Shown here: piece by piece, positions 1 through 6,770 of the stretch
How the letters are laid out: each line of letters starts with the position of its first letter
Numbering within the stretch: position 1 is the first letter of the stretch
NCBI GenBank assembly: GCA_959602875.1
Contig: CAUGVQ010000058.1
Span: 1-13,050, forward strand
Origin: an uncultured Collinsella sp.
GTDB taxonomy: Bacteria > Actinomycetota > Coriobacteriia > Coriobacteriales > Coriobacteriaceae
Direction: 5' to 3'
DNA: 13,050 nucleotides
Translations under genes and position numbers: made by a program
Notes under the pieces: model-generated
What the model was told of the DNA's origin: nothing
The model's database searches: none
What the model saw: the letters and a program-made list of their open reading frames with translations, nothing else

Positions 1-1
1 G

Positions 2-430
2 CTCGTCGACGAGCTCGAGTGGCGTGAGGGCGACCTCGCCAAGGAGATCGTCGAGCGCATCAAGACGGCGCGCGACTTTGGCGACCTTTCGGAGAACTCC
101 GAGTACGACGATGCCAAGGAGGAGCAGGCCAAGAACGCCGCTCGCATCGCCGAGATTCAGGCGATTCTCGCCAACGCCCAGGACGCTGCGGACGTCGATC
201 ACGTCCTCAGCGTGTCCATCGGCTGCACGGTCGATTTGGTCGACGCCGATGGCGTGGCGATGACCGTCACTCTCGTGGGTACCACCGAGACCAACTCGCT
301 CGAGCACAAGATCTCCAACGAGTCCCCGGTTGGCCGTGCCATCATCGGCCATGGCCAGGGCGAGACCGTTGAGGTCGTGACGCCCTCCGGCAAGAGCCGC
401 GTCTACACCATCACCAAGATCTCGCGCTAG
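2..430 (+). CDS. greA: Transcription elongation factor GreA (5' end outside window)
   Basis: GreA binds the secondary channel of RNA polymerase and stimulates cleavage of backtracked transcripts, which rescues stalled elongation. The open frame enters from the window edge and ends at TAG; 142 residues are visible. The acidic tip of the N-terminal coiled coil reads GDLSENSEYDDAKEE (about residues 27-41 of the visible part). It carries the Asp and Glu that position the catalytic Mg2+ in the family. The C-terminal FKBP-like domain follows, with motifs such as SPVGRAIIGHGQGETVEV and a terminal YTITKISR. The usual length is about 157 residues, so only about 14 N-terminal residues are missing. An in-frame ATG at position 212 exists but would remove the whole coiled coil, so it is not the start. 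A strong terminator follows, then lysS on the same strand. Identity is confident. Confidence 0.95.
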   Translation, partial: LVDELEWREGDLAKEIVERIKTARDFGDLSENSEYDDAKEEQAKNAARIAEIQAILANAQDAADVDHVLSVSIGCTVDLVDADGVAMTVTLVGTTETNSLEHKISNESPVGRAIIGHGQGETVEVVTPSGKSRVYTITKISR

Positions 431-433
431 ACC

Positions 434-474
434 GCGGTCCGGCGCATCGAGTAAGGCATGCTCCCCGGGACCGC
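434..474 (+). promoter_or_regulatory. Possible antiterminator helix upstream of lysS
   Basis: GCGGTCC at 434-440, four bases after the greA stop codon, is exactly complementary to GGACCGC at 468-474. That second segment covers the end of the left arm and the loop of the terminator at 460-493. The helix can be extended by GG 441-442 with CC 465-466 around a one-base bulge. The two foldings cannot coexist, which is the layout of an attenuator. A ribosome terminating on greA would cover 434-440 and so favour the terminator. Complementarity is seen directly; the regulatory role is inference, and a 7 bp GC-rich match can occur by chance. Confidence 0.3.
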
Positions 475-493
475 ACGCCCGGGGAGCTTTTTT
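460..493 (+). terminator. Rho-independent terminator between greA and lysS
   Basis: A perfect 10 bp GC-rich stem is formed by GCTCCCCGGG (460-469) and CCCGGGGAGC (478-487), with the 8-base loop ACCGCACG. Six T residues follow directly (488-493). This is a textbook intrinsic terminator for greA. It ends only 26 bases before the lysS ATG. No room remains between them for an ordinary promoter, so lysS probably depends on read-through or on a promoter overlapping the hairpin. Confidence 0.92.
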
Positions 494-519
494 ATGAGTA
501 GAGCTTGAGGAGCATTTCC

Positions 520-2544
520 ATGGCAGATACCGAGACGAGCCAGGTTGCCGCCGAGGTTGCGGCGCCGGATACGCTGAATGACGAGCGCGCGCATCGCCTC
601 TCCAAGCGTGCCGCCATGATCGAGGCGGGGCGTAACCCCTATCCGGAGCATTCTGAGGTAGACACCTACGTTACCGACATCGAGAACCGCTACGCGGAGC
701 TCGAGGCGGGCGAGGACACCGCCGACGTAGTGAAGATCGCCGGCCGCGTGGTGGCCAAGCGTGGCCAGGGCAAGATCATGTTTGTGGTCCTGCGCGATCC
801 CACCGGCGACATCCAGCTCTTCTGCCGCATCAACGATATGCCTGCCGAGGCATGGGAGCTTCTGGGTGAGCTCGATCTGGGTGATATTGTGGGTGCCGAG
901 GGCGTCGTCGTGCGCACTCGTCGCGGCCAGCTCTCCGTGGCGCCGCGCGCTCTCACGCTCCTCACCAAGGCGGTTCGTCCGCTGCCCGAGAAGTTCCACG
1001 GTCTTTCCGACAAGGAGACCCGTTACCGCCAGCGCTACGTTGACCTCATCGTGAACGAGGACGTGCGCGCGACCTTTGCCAAGCGCTCTGCCGTCATCTC
1101 TGCCTTCCGCCGCTACATGGAGGAGACGGGCTACATGGAGGTCGAGACGCCGATCCTGCAGACCATTCAGGGCGGTGCTACGGCCAAGCCCTTCATCACG
1201 CACTTCAACGCGCTCGACCAGGAGTGCTACCTGCGCATCGCCACCGAGCTGCACCTCAAGCGCCTGCTCGTGGGCGGTTTTGAGCGCGTGTACGAGATTG
1301 GCCGCATCTTCCGCAACGAGGGCATGGACCTCACGCACAACCCTGAGTTCACCTCGATGGAGGCCTACCGCGCCTACTCCGACCTCGACGGCATGAAGGA
1401 GCTTGCCGAGGGTGTCATCAAGGCGGCGAACGCCGCCATCGGCAACCCCGAGGTCATCGAGTACCAGGGCAAGACCATCGACCTCTCTGGCACGTGGCCG
1501 AGCCGTCCCATGACCGAGATTGTTTCTGAGGCCGTGGGTCGCACGCTCGCCCTCGACACGCCTATCGAGGAGCTGCGTGCCGCCGCCGCCGAGGTGGGCA
1601 TTGAGGTCAATCCCGCGTGGGGTGCCGGCAAGCTTATCGCCGAGATCTACGACGAGGCGGGTGAGCCCTCCATTGTGAATCCGACCTTTGTGGTCGACTA
1701 CCCCGTCGAGGTGTCGCCGCTTGCCAAGCGCCGCGAGGACGATCCGCGCCTCACGCACCGCTTTGAGCTCGTGATCGCCGGTCACGAGTACGCCAACGCG
1801 TTCTCGGAGCTCAACGACCCGGTTGACCAGGCCGAGCGTTTCCGCAAGCAGGTGGAGGAGAAGTTTGCCGGCGACGACGAGGCCATGGAGTACGACGAGG
1901 ACTACGTGCGCGCCCTCGAGTACGGCATGCCCCCGGCGGGCGGCATCGGCATTGGCATCGACCGCGTAGTGATGCTCCTCACCGACTCCGCCTCCATCCG
2001 CGACGTGCTGCTGTTCCCGCATATGAAGCCCGAGAAGGGTGTCGGCCAGGCAAAGGGCGCAGCTGCTCTCGCTGCGGGCTCCGATGCCGCGGCGTGCGAT
2101 GCCGAAGCCGCTGCAGACGGCGCATCCGCCTTCGTGACGCCCAAGCTCCCTACGCTCGACTACGAGAAGATCGTCGTGGAGCCGCTCTTTGAGGATATGG
2201 TCGACTTCGACACGTTCTGCAAGAGCGACTTCCGCGTGGTGAAGGTCAAGGCCTGCGAGGCGGTCAAGAAGAGCAAGAAGCTCCTGCAGTTCACGCTTGA
2301 CGACGGCTCTGGCACCGACCGCACCATTCTCTCCGGCATCCATGCGTTCTACGAGCCCGAGGACTTGGTGGGCAAGACCTGCGTCGCCATCGTGAACCTC
2401 CCGCCGCGCAAGATGATGGGCATCGATTCCTGCGGCATGCTCATCAGCGCCGTCCACAAGGAGGGCGAGGGCGACGATGCCGAGGAGCGCCTGAACCTCC
2501 TTATACTCGACGACCGCATCCCCGCGGGCGCCAAGCTCTGCTAA
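520..2544 (+). CDS. lysS: Lysyl-tRNA synthetase (class II) fused to a C-terminal Trbp111/EMAP tRNA-binding domain
   Basis: It charges tRNA-Lys with lysine, using ATP, in the cytoplasm. The protein is 674 residues long, against about 500 for ordinary bacterial class II LysRS. An N-terminal OB-fold anticodon-binding domain (about residues 65-150, KIAGRVVAKRGQGKIMF) leads into the class II core. Motif 2 begins at F264 (FRNEGMDLTHNPEFT) and motif 3 lies at about 474-498 (GGIGIGIDRVVMLL). The core ends at LLFPHMKPE (about 497-505). An Ala-rich linker (about 508-540) follows, then a domain at about 555-674 with FDTFCKSDFRVVKVKA, ILSGIHAFYEPEDLVGK and NLPPRKMMGIDSCGML. These match the tRNA-binding domain found at the C terminus of many MetRS and in free Trbp111. 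The start is ATG 520, preceded by GAGGAG at 507-512; an upstream TTG at 505 overlaps that site. The frame is uninterrupted, so the fusion is real unless the assembly is wrong. Confidence 0.96.
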   Translation: MADTETSQVAAEVAAPDTLNDERAHRLSKRAAMIEAGRNPYPEHSEVDTYVTDIENRYAELEAGEDTADVVKIAGRVVAKRGQGKIMFVVLRDPTGDIQLFCRINDMPAEAWELLGELDLGDIVGAEGVVVRTRRGQLSVAPRALTLLTKAVRPLPEKFHGLSDKETRYRQRYVDLIVNEDVRATFAKRSAVISAFRRYMEETGYMEVETPILQTIQGGATAKPFITHFNALDQECYLRIATELHLKRLLVGGFERVYEIGRIFRNEGMDLTHNPEFTSMEAYRAYSDLDGMKELAEGVIKAANAAIGNPEVIEYQGKTIDLSGTWPSRPMTEIVSEAVGRTLALDTPIEELRAAAAEVGIEVNPAWGAGKLIAEIYDEAGEPSIVNPTFVVDYPVEVSPLAKRREDDPRLTHRFELVIAGHEYANAFSELNDPVDQAERFRKQVEEKFAGDDEAMEYDEDYVRALEYGMPPAGGIGIGIDRVVMLLTDSASIRDVLLFPHMKPEKGVGQAKGAAALAAGSDAAACDAEAAADGASAFVTPKLPTLDYEKIVVEPLFEDMVDFDTFCKSDFRVVKVKACEAVKKSKKLLQFTLDDGSGTDRTILSGIHAFYEPEDLVGKTCVAIVNLPPRKMMGIDSCGMLISAVHKEGEGDDAEERLNLLILDDRIPAGAKLC

Positions 2545-2592
2545 CGTTGCGGCTGGCGTTAAGTAGCCAACGGTAAGAGACTTCTTTTGATG

Positions 2593-2628
2593 GCAGCGGG
2601 CCCTGGGGATTCACCCGGGGCCCGCTGC
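2593..2628 (+). terminator. Strong hairpin downstream of lysS, no T tract
   Basis: GCAGCGGGCCCTGGG (2593-2607) pairs with CCCGGGGCCCGCTGC (2614-2628) across a six-base loop, giving a 15 bp stem with a single wobble pair (U·G in the + transcript, an A/C mismatch in the opposite strand). It lies 48 bases after the lysS stop. The sequence after it (GTGCTCGCTTC) has no run of T, so it may pause polymerase, protect the mRNA 3' end or act with Rho rather than being a standard intrinsic terminator. The + sense wobble favours lysS mRNA as the folded strand. Confidence 0.55.
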
Positions 2629-2645
2629 GTGCTCGCTTCAGTAGG

Positions 2646-2676
2646 TACTATATAGCAGTCGACTCGCGGGCGGAGG
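2646..2676 (+). promoter_or_regulatory. Candidate -10 region and RBS of the GNAT gene
   Basis: An AT-rich patch, TACTATATAG (2646-2655), stands out in otherwise GC-rich sequence just after the hairpin and could be a -10 box (TATATA at 2649-2654). No convincing -35 box is seen 16-18 bases upstream. A Shine-Dalgarno GGAGG at 2672-2676 precedes ATG 2682 by five bases. Confidence 0.3.
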
Positions 2677-2681
2677 TGCTT

Positions 2682-3143
2682 ATGATCCAACGTGTTCAAG
2701 GGGACCGAAAACGATATATGTCTCTGCTGTTGCTGGCAGATGAGCAGCCAGAGATGGTGGCGCGCTATATCGACCGTGGTGACATGTGGGTGCTCGCGCC
2801 AGAGGATGTGCCGGAGGACAACGCGGCGGTAGTCGCGGAGTGTCTCGTGACCGACGAGGGCGAGGGCGTGTTGGAGATCAAGAGCCTTGCGGTGGAGCCG
2901 GCATATCAGGGGCGGGGCTACGGCCGGGCGCTCATCGAGCACGTTGCGGCAACGTATGCGGGACGCTATCGCACGCTTCAAGTAGGCACGGGAGACAGCC
3001 CGCTTACGGTGCCATTTTACGAGCATTGCGGCTTCAGGCGCTCGCATGTGGTGCCCAACTTCTTTACCGACAACTATGACCACCCCATCTACGAGGCGGG
3101 CGTGCGCCTCGTAGACATGGTCTATATGAGGCGGCAGCTCTGA
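2682..3143 (+). CDS. GNAT-family N-acetyltransferase
   Basis: This is a predicted acetyl-CoA-dependent N-acetyltransferase of 153 residues, the usual size for a single GNAT domain; the substrate cannot be told from sequence. Motif A, which binds the acetyl-CoA pyrophosphate, is clear: LEIKSLAVEPAYQGRGYGRAL, with Q76-x-x-G-x-G81. The motif B region has FYEHCGF (112-118), whose Tyr is the likely general acid. The tail VVPNFFTDNYDHPIYEAG followed by LVDM resembles a group of small bacterial GNATs of unknown substrate (YvbK-like by memory, low certainty). ATG 2682 is chosen because GGAGG (2672-2676) sits five bases before it; the GTG at 2676 would overlap that site. It is followed 24 bases later by the MFS exporter gene on the same strand. 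The pair could be a resistance or detoxification unit (modify and export), but that is inference from proximity alone. Confidence 0.9.
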   Translation: MIQRVQGDRKRYMSLLLLADEQPEMVARYIDRGDMWVLAPEDVPEDNAAVVAECLVTDEGEGVLEIKSLAVEPAYQGRGYGRALIEHVAATYAGRYRTLQVGTGDSPLTVPFYEHCGFRRSHVVPNFFTDNYDHPIYEAGVRLVDMVYMRRQL

Positions 3144-3146
3144 GCC

Positions 3147-3166
3147 TATAATGGGCTGCGGAGGCG
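3147..3166 (+). promoter_or_regulatory. TATAAT box close to the MFS start codon
   Basis: A perfect TATAAT lies at 3147-3152, four bases after the GNAT stop codon. A transcript starting 6-8 bases downstream would begin at about 3158-3160, right at the Shine-Dalgarno GGAGG (3160-3164), giving a leader of fewer than 20 bases. No recognisable -35 hexamer is present. It may be a weak internal promoter or chance. Confidence 0.3.
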
Positions 3167-3167
3167 A

Positions 3168-4448
3168 ATGCACGTGAGCGGTACTCCTATCAGTCAGGCA
3201 ACTCATCCAAAGCCCAGCGGCCCAGATGCTTCCGTATCGGGGCTCACACTGCGGCAGCTGCGCGTTGTCGTTGTGCTTGGATTCTGCGGGCTCGTCTCCG
3301 CGGCGGACAACTGGTTCGTCTCGCCGGCGCTTCCTGCTATCGCAAACACGCTCGCCGTAGCCCCAACGGCGGCAGCTATCATCTTGATAGCCTACCTCGT
3401 TCCCTATGGGGCGCTGCAGCCGGTGTGCGGACGTATCGGCGACGGTGTGGGGCGCCTGCGCCTGCTGCGCATCATCGTGCTCGGTCTTTGCGCGGGCACG
3501 TTTCTCTGCGCTTTGGCTCCCAGCTTGCCTCTTCTTGTGACGGCGCGTATCATCACCGGCTGCTTTGCGGCGGGCATCATCTCGGCCTCGCAGGCGTTCG
3601 TGGGCGATGTGGTGGGCCCCAAGCACCGCGCCGGCGCGGTGGGTATCCTCATGGGCATCACCTTTACCGGACAGGGACTCTCAGCGGGGCTCGGCGGTAT
3701 CCTTACCGATCTGGTGGGCTGGCGTGCGGCCTTCGCTGCATTTGGTATGCTGGCAGCTCTCGCCTGGCTCGGTCTGTTCACCTTGCGTGATGTAGGGCGT
3801 CCTCCTGCGCAGGACACCATTCGTTCGGGCACGCAGGCCGGCAAGCGCCCGCCGTATGCAAACCCTGTCAGCTCGTTTCTCCGGGATGCGTGGCGGATCT
3901 TTTTTGGCCCGCACCGCGCGGTCTTTTTGCTCGCCTGTTCGACGGGCTTTCTGTTCCTCGGCACGTACGGGCTGATGGGAACCTTCCTTTCCGAGGTCTG
4001 TGGTCTCGCCTCCACGCAGGCGGGTTTAGTGATGATGCTCTACGGCTTCTTCTGCCTGATTGGCGGCGCGCTGGCCGGCAGGCTCGGAGGGGCGCGCGGG
4101 CTCAGCGGCGTCATCTCCGTGGGCGAGTGCGCGGGCATGGTGTCCGCAGCTACGCTTGTCCTTTCGTGCGCCACGGGCTCGTGGGCCCCATCGCTTGTGG
4201 CGGCAGCGAGCTTGGGCCTGGGCTACATCTTGGTACAGCCCACACTCGTGACGCTCTCTATGGACGCGGACTCCGCACAGTCGGGGCTTTGCACGGGACT
4301 CATAGGCTTTGCGGTCTTTGCTTGCGGGGGCGTCGGCTCGGCCGTGGGAACCGCAATCGTTTCCTGCGGCGGGTATGCGCTCCTCTGGGTGCTGGTGCTT
4401 CTGTGCCTTGGCCTTCAGGCTCTTATCAGCCGGCGTGTTCTGCGCTAG
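3168..4448 (+). CDS. Major facilitator superfamily transporter, drug-exporter-like
   Basis: This is a 426-residue integral membrane protein with about 12 hydrophobic segments, the normal size for an MFS DHA1-type proton antiporter. The loop between TM2 and TM3 carries the MFS motif A in the form GRIGDGVGRLRLL (from residue 88). TM5 contains a motif C-like, Gly-rich stretch, GITFTGQGLSAGLGG, typical of exporters. The middle loop (about residues 210-240, RDVGRPPAQDTIRSG...) is hydrophilic, as expected between the two six-helix halves. Substrate unknown; multidrug or metabolite export is the family expectation. The start is uncertain between ATG 3168, only three bases after GGAGG (3160-3164), and GTG 3174, which has better spacing of nine bases; the difference is two residues. 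Its 3' end overlaps the convergent EamA gene by 23 bases. Confidence 0.9.
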   Translation: MHVSGTPISQATHPKPSGPDASVSGLTLRQLRVVVVLGFCGLVSAADNWFVSPALPAIANTLAVAPTAAAIILIAYLVPYGALQPVCGRIGDGVGRLRLLRIIVLGLCAGTFLCALAPSLPLLVTARIITGCFAAGIISASQAFVGDVVGPKHRAGAVGILMGITFTGQGLSAGLGGILTDLVGWRAAFAAFGMLAALAWLGLFTLRDVGRPPAQDTIRSGTQAGKRPPYANPVSSFLRDAWRIFFGPHRAVFLLACSTGFLFLGTYGLMGTFLSEVCGLASTQAGLVMMLYGFFCLIGGALAGRLGGARGLSGVISVGECAGMVSAATLVLSCATGSWAPSLVAAASLGLGYILVQPTLVTLSMDADSAQSGLCTGLIGFAVFACGGVGSAVGTAIVSCGGYALLWVLVLLCLGLQALISRRVLR

Positions 4449-5439
4449 GGGAGGGCGCAGTATCGCCTTCCGGCCGGTTGACGATAACGATACCGAGGGC
4501 AATGAGCACCAAGGCGAGTGCGGTCTGCAGCCAGGGCAGGGAGGCGCCCTCGCCAAGGAGGATGCTCGAGAGCACCACGCCAAAGACCGGGTTCATGAAG
4601 CCAAAGATTGCCACGCGCGAGGTCGGGTTGTACTTGAGCAGAATCGACCAGAGCGAGTACGCTACGCCCGATACGCAGGCAAGATAGAGAACCATGGCAA
4701 TGCCTGCGGGGGTGAGGCGCGGAAGGCTCCCGCCGAGCACTGCGCCCGCCAAGGTGAGCACCGCGCCGCCGAGCACAAATTGATAGCCGCTGAGTGCTAC
4801 GGGATCCTCGTGCTGTGAGTAGGTGTGGATGAGGGCGGACGAGACGGCGTAGGAGATGGCAGCAATAAGGATGAAGCCCTCGCCCGTGAGCGTGACGGCG
4901 CCGCCATTATCACCGCCGGTGAGGTTGACGATAACGACTCCGGCAAATCCCACAGCGCAGCCGAGGACCTTGCGCGCGGTGAGCCGTTCTTGCCGAAACA
5001 CGAGCGCTGCCACCAGTACGCAGAGAAACGTATTCATGGCGTTGACGATTGAGCCGCGCACGCCGGAGGCGTTGGAGACGCCGATGTAGAAGAAGGCGTA
5101 TTGCACGATGGTTTGGGCGAGCGAAAGCCTGATGACGAGCGGCCATCCCGCGCGCGAGACACGGGGCAAGTGACGCCTTGTTACCGTCGCGGCGGCAAGT
5201 GCGATGGCGCCCGCGAGCATAAACCGCACGCCGGCGAAGAGAAACTCCGACGGGACGTCGCCGTCTTGGATGCCGAGCAGCTCGTATCCAATCTTGATGC
5301 AGGGAATCGCGCTGCCCCAGAGCGCACAGCAGATGAGGGCAAGCGCCGCCACACACCAGGTGCGCGTGAGAACGGGGCGCGCGGAGTTGGCGCGGACATC
5401 GCAAGAGTTGATGTTGAGCGCGGATGAGGGTTTGGACAT
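4426..5439 (-). CDS. EamA/DMT superfamily permease
   Basis: This is a 337-residue membrane protein with two tandem EamA repeats and about ten transmembrane helices, the standard DMT-superfamily architecture (RhaT/YdcZ/RarD-like). The first repeat starts at CCALWGSAIPCIKIGYELLG and includes ASGVRGSIVNAMNTFLCVLV. The second includes GFILIAAISYAVSSALIH and ends with IFGFMNPVFGVVLSSILLGE, the conserved penultimate-helix signature, before LVLIALGIVIVNR. It probably exports amino acids, metabolites or drugs; the substrate is not predictable. The start is ATG 5439, with GGGAG at 5444-5448 four bases upstream. A longer frame to 5502 has no ribosome site and begins in unlike sequence. It converges on the MFS gene and diverges from the DUF1016 gene. 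Confidence 0.9.
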   Translation of the reverse strand: MSKPSSALNINSCDVRANSARPVLTRTWCVAALALICCALWGSAIPCIKIGYELLGIQDGDVPSEFLFAGVRFMLAGAIALAAATVTRRHLPRVSRAGWPLVIRLSLAQTIVQYAFFYIGVSNASGVRGSIVNAMNTFLCVLVAALVFRQERLTARKVLGCAVGFAGVVIVNLTGGDNGGAVTLTGEGFILIAAISYAVSSALIHTYSQHEDPVALSGYQFVLGGAVLTLAGAVLGGSLPRLTPAGIAMVLYLACVSGVAYSLWSILLKYNPTSRVAIFGFMNPVFGVVLSSILLGEGASLPWLQTALALVLIALGIVIVNRPEGDTAPSPSAEHAG

Positions 5440-5479
5440 ATATCTCCCAAACGAAGCGAGACAGAAAACACCTCTATGG

Positions 5480-5524
5480 TACGCGCATTTTTGTGTCCGC
5501 ACGCGTTGTTAGCATAGAACGCGT
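5480..5524. repeat. Repeated ACGCGT/ACGCGC sites in the divergent EamA-DUF1016 region
   Basis: The 120-base divergent spacer holds two identical palindromes, ACGCGT at 5501-5506 and 5519-5524 (18 bases start to start), plus a related TACGCGC at 5480-5486. They lie between the two start codons where promoters for both genes must be. They could be operator half-sites. I see no clear -35/-10 pair for either gene, so this is a weak call. Confidence 0.25.
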
Positions 5525-5559
5525 CATGGAACATTAGTTCGGGAGAAGAGGAGGACACC

Positions 5560-6702
5560 ATGGCGTCGGAGATTACGGGCTATCGAGAGGCAGTTCAGAC
5601 CATCAAGACGGCGATTTTGCAGGCGCAATATGCCGCAGCAAAGAGCGTCAACGCGCAGCAGCTGCAGCTCTACTTTGCCGTAGGCGGTTACGTTTCCGCT
5701 AATACGCGCAATGGGACATGGGGCACCGGTGCGCTTAAAACTATCAGCGAGCAGCTGCAGAAGGAGCTGCCGGGACTGAGGGGTTTCTCAGAGACAAACC
5801 TTCGCTACATGAGGTTATTTTTTGAAGCTTGGGTGGGTTGTTACGAGGACACCACGCCCTCGATTTCATCAGTCGCAACTGATGAAATAGGATTTGAGAA
5901 TATTCTCTCAATTCATCAGTTGCGATTGACGGATTTCGGCGTGCGCTCCTCAGAGGACTTTCTCTCTATTGGATTTACTCATCATTGTGCGATTTTGGCG
6001 GCGACGAAGATGCTTGACGAGAGGCTCTTCTACATCCACAAGTGTGCTGTTGAGCACTTAAGTGTGGAGGCGCTCAAACGCTCACTGAAGGCGGACGACT
6101 TTCATCACCAAGGAGAGGTTTCCAGTAACTTTCTCTCGACGCTGCCAAAGAGTCAGCAGGCGCTGCGCGCTATCGCTACGTTCAAAGACGAGTACCTGCT
6201 CGACTTTATCAATGTTGAGGAACTCGGGGTGCGCGATACGAACGATATCGACGAGCGTGTGCTGGAGCAGGGTATCGTGCAGAACATTAAGCAGTTCATC
6301 ATGACGTTCGGGCGGGCTTTCACATTTGTGGGAAACCAGTATCATCTCGATGCCTTCGGCGTCGATCAGTACATCGACCTTTTGTTCTTCAACCGCGACC
6401 TCAACTGTTTAGTTGCAGTCGAGCTTAAGAGCGGTCCTTTCAAGCCGGCATATCTCGGCCAGCTCTCCAGCTATCTACGTATCTTGGACGACTTTGAACG
6501 TCGCGAGCACGAGAATCCCTCCATAGGCCTTGTGCTGTGCAAAGACATGGACAAGGGATTCGTTGACTACGTGATTCAAGACTTCACGAAACCCATGGGT
6601 GTGGCCACATATAAGACGTCGAAGGATATGACGCGGGAGTTGTTGGATGCGTTGCCACCCATCGACAAACTCAAGGCATTGTTGGAGGAGGCCGGCAACT
6701 GA
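5560..6702 (+). CDS. DUF1016/YhcG-type PDDEXK nuclease domain protein
   Basis: This 380-residue protein has an N-terminal DUF1016_N region (about residues 8-190, with QLYFAVGGYVSANTRNGTWG and GFSETNLRYMRLFFEAW) and a C-terminal PDDEXK nuclease-like domain (about 215-350). The active-site pattern is visible: D273 in YIDLLFFN, then E288-L-K290 in LVAVELKSG, then Q301 in LGQLSSYL. Members of this family are predicted nucleases, often found beside type I restriction-modification or other defence genes; their function is not settled. Here no methylase, specificity or helicase gene is present, so the gene is solitary. The start ATG 5560 has GAGGAGG eight bases or less upstream. GC content is visibly lower than in the neighbours (23 of 60 bases in 5881-5940), and residues 102-124 are encoded by overlapping inverted repeats. 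These signs fit horizontal acquisition. Identity is confident; role is open. Confidence 0.93.
   Translation: MASEITGYREAVQTIKTAILQAQYAAAKSVNAQQLQLYFAVGGYVSANTRNGTWGTGALKTISEQLQKELPGLRGFSETNLRYMRLFFEAWVGCYEDTTPSISSVATDEIGFENILSIHQLRLTDFGVRSSEDFLSIGFTHHCAILAATKMLDERLFYIHKCAVEHLSVEALKRSLKADDFHHQGEVSSNFLSTLPKSQQALRAIATFKDEYLLDFINVEELGVRDTNDIDERVLEQGIVQNIKQFIMTFGRAFTFVGNQYHLDAFGVDQYIDLLFFNRDLNCLVAVELKSGPFKPAYLGQLSSYLRILDDFERREHENPSIGLVLCKDMDKGFVDYVIQDFTKPMGVATYKTSKDMTRELLDALPPIDKLKALLEEAGN
5863..5929 (+). repeat. Overlapping inverted repeats inside the DUF1016 gene
   Basis: Three related structures overlap. ATTTCATCAGT (5863-5873) and ACTGATGAAAT (5878-5888) form a perfect 11 bp palindrome with loop CGCA. 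TCGCAACTGATGAA (5873-5886) is also perfectly complementary to TTCATCAGTTGCGA (5912-5925), a 14 bp helix that can extend to about 18 bp using 5869-5872 and 5926-5929 with one G·U pair. In the loop of that second helix lies the 12-base palindrome GAGAATATTCTC (5896-5907). The first two helices are mutually exclusive. The region encodes residues 102-124, between the N-terminal domain and the next helical part. Confidence 0.75.
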
Positions 6703-6770
6703 TTGCGTCTTTTGCCAAACAGGGTCCGGACGTTGCTGCGTCAGCTCATAAGATGGTTGTGCGACGGGAA

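Noticed and set aside
431..519. T-box riboswitch upstream of lysS
   Set aside because: The spacer is only 89 bases and lacks the specifier stem and T-box sequence; a simple attenuator is the most that can be argued.
427..2457. 676-codon open frame on the - strand opposite lysS
   Set aside because: It mirrors a clearly real lysS frame. Its Leu/Val/Arg/His/Gly-heavy composition is the usual antisense product of GC-rich codon bias, and no ribosome site or domain is seen.
2559..3626. 355-codon open frame on the - strand opposite the GNAT and MFS genes
   Set aside because: It spans two good genes and an intergenic hairpin, with no domain or ribosome site.
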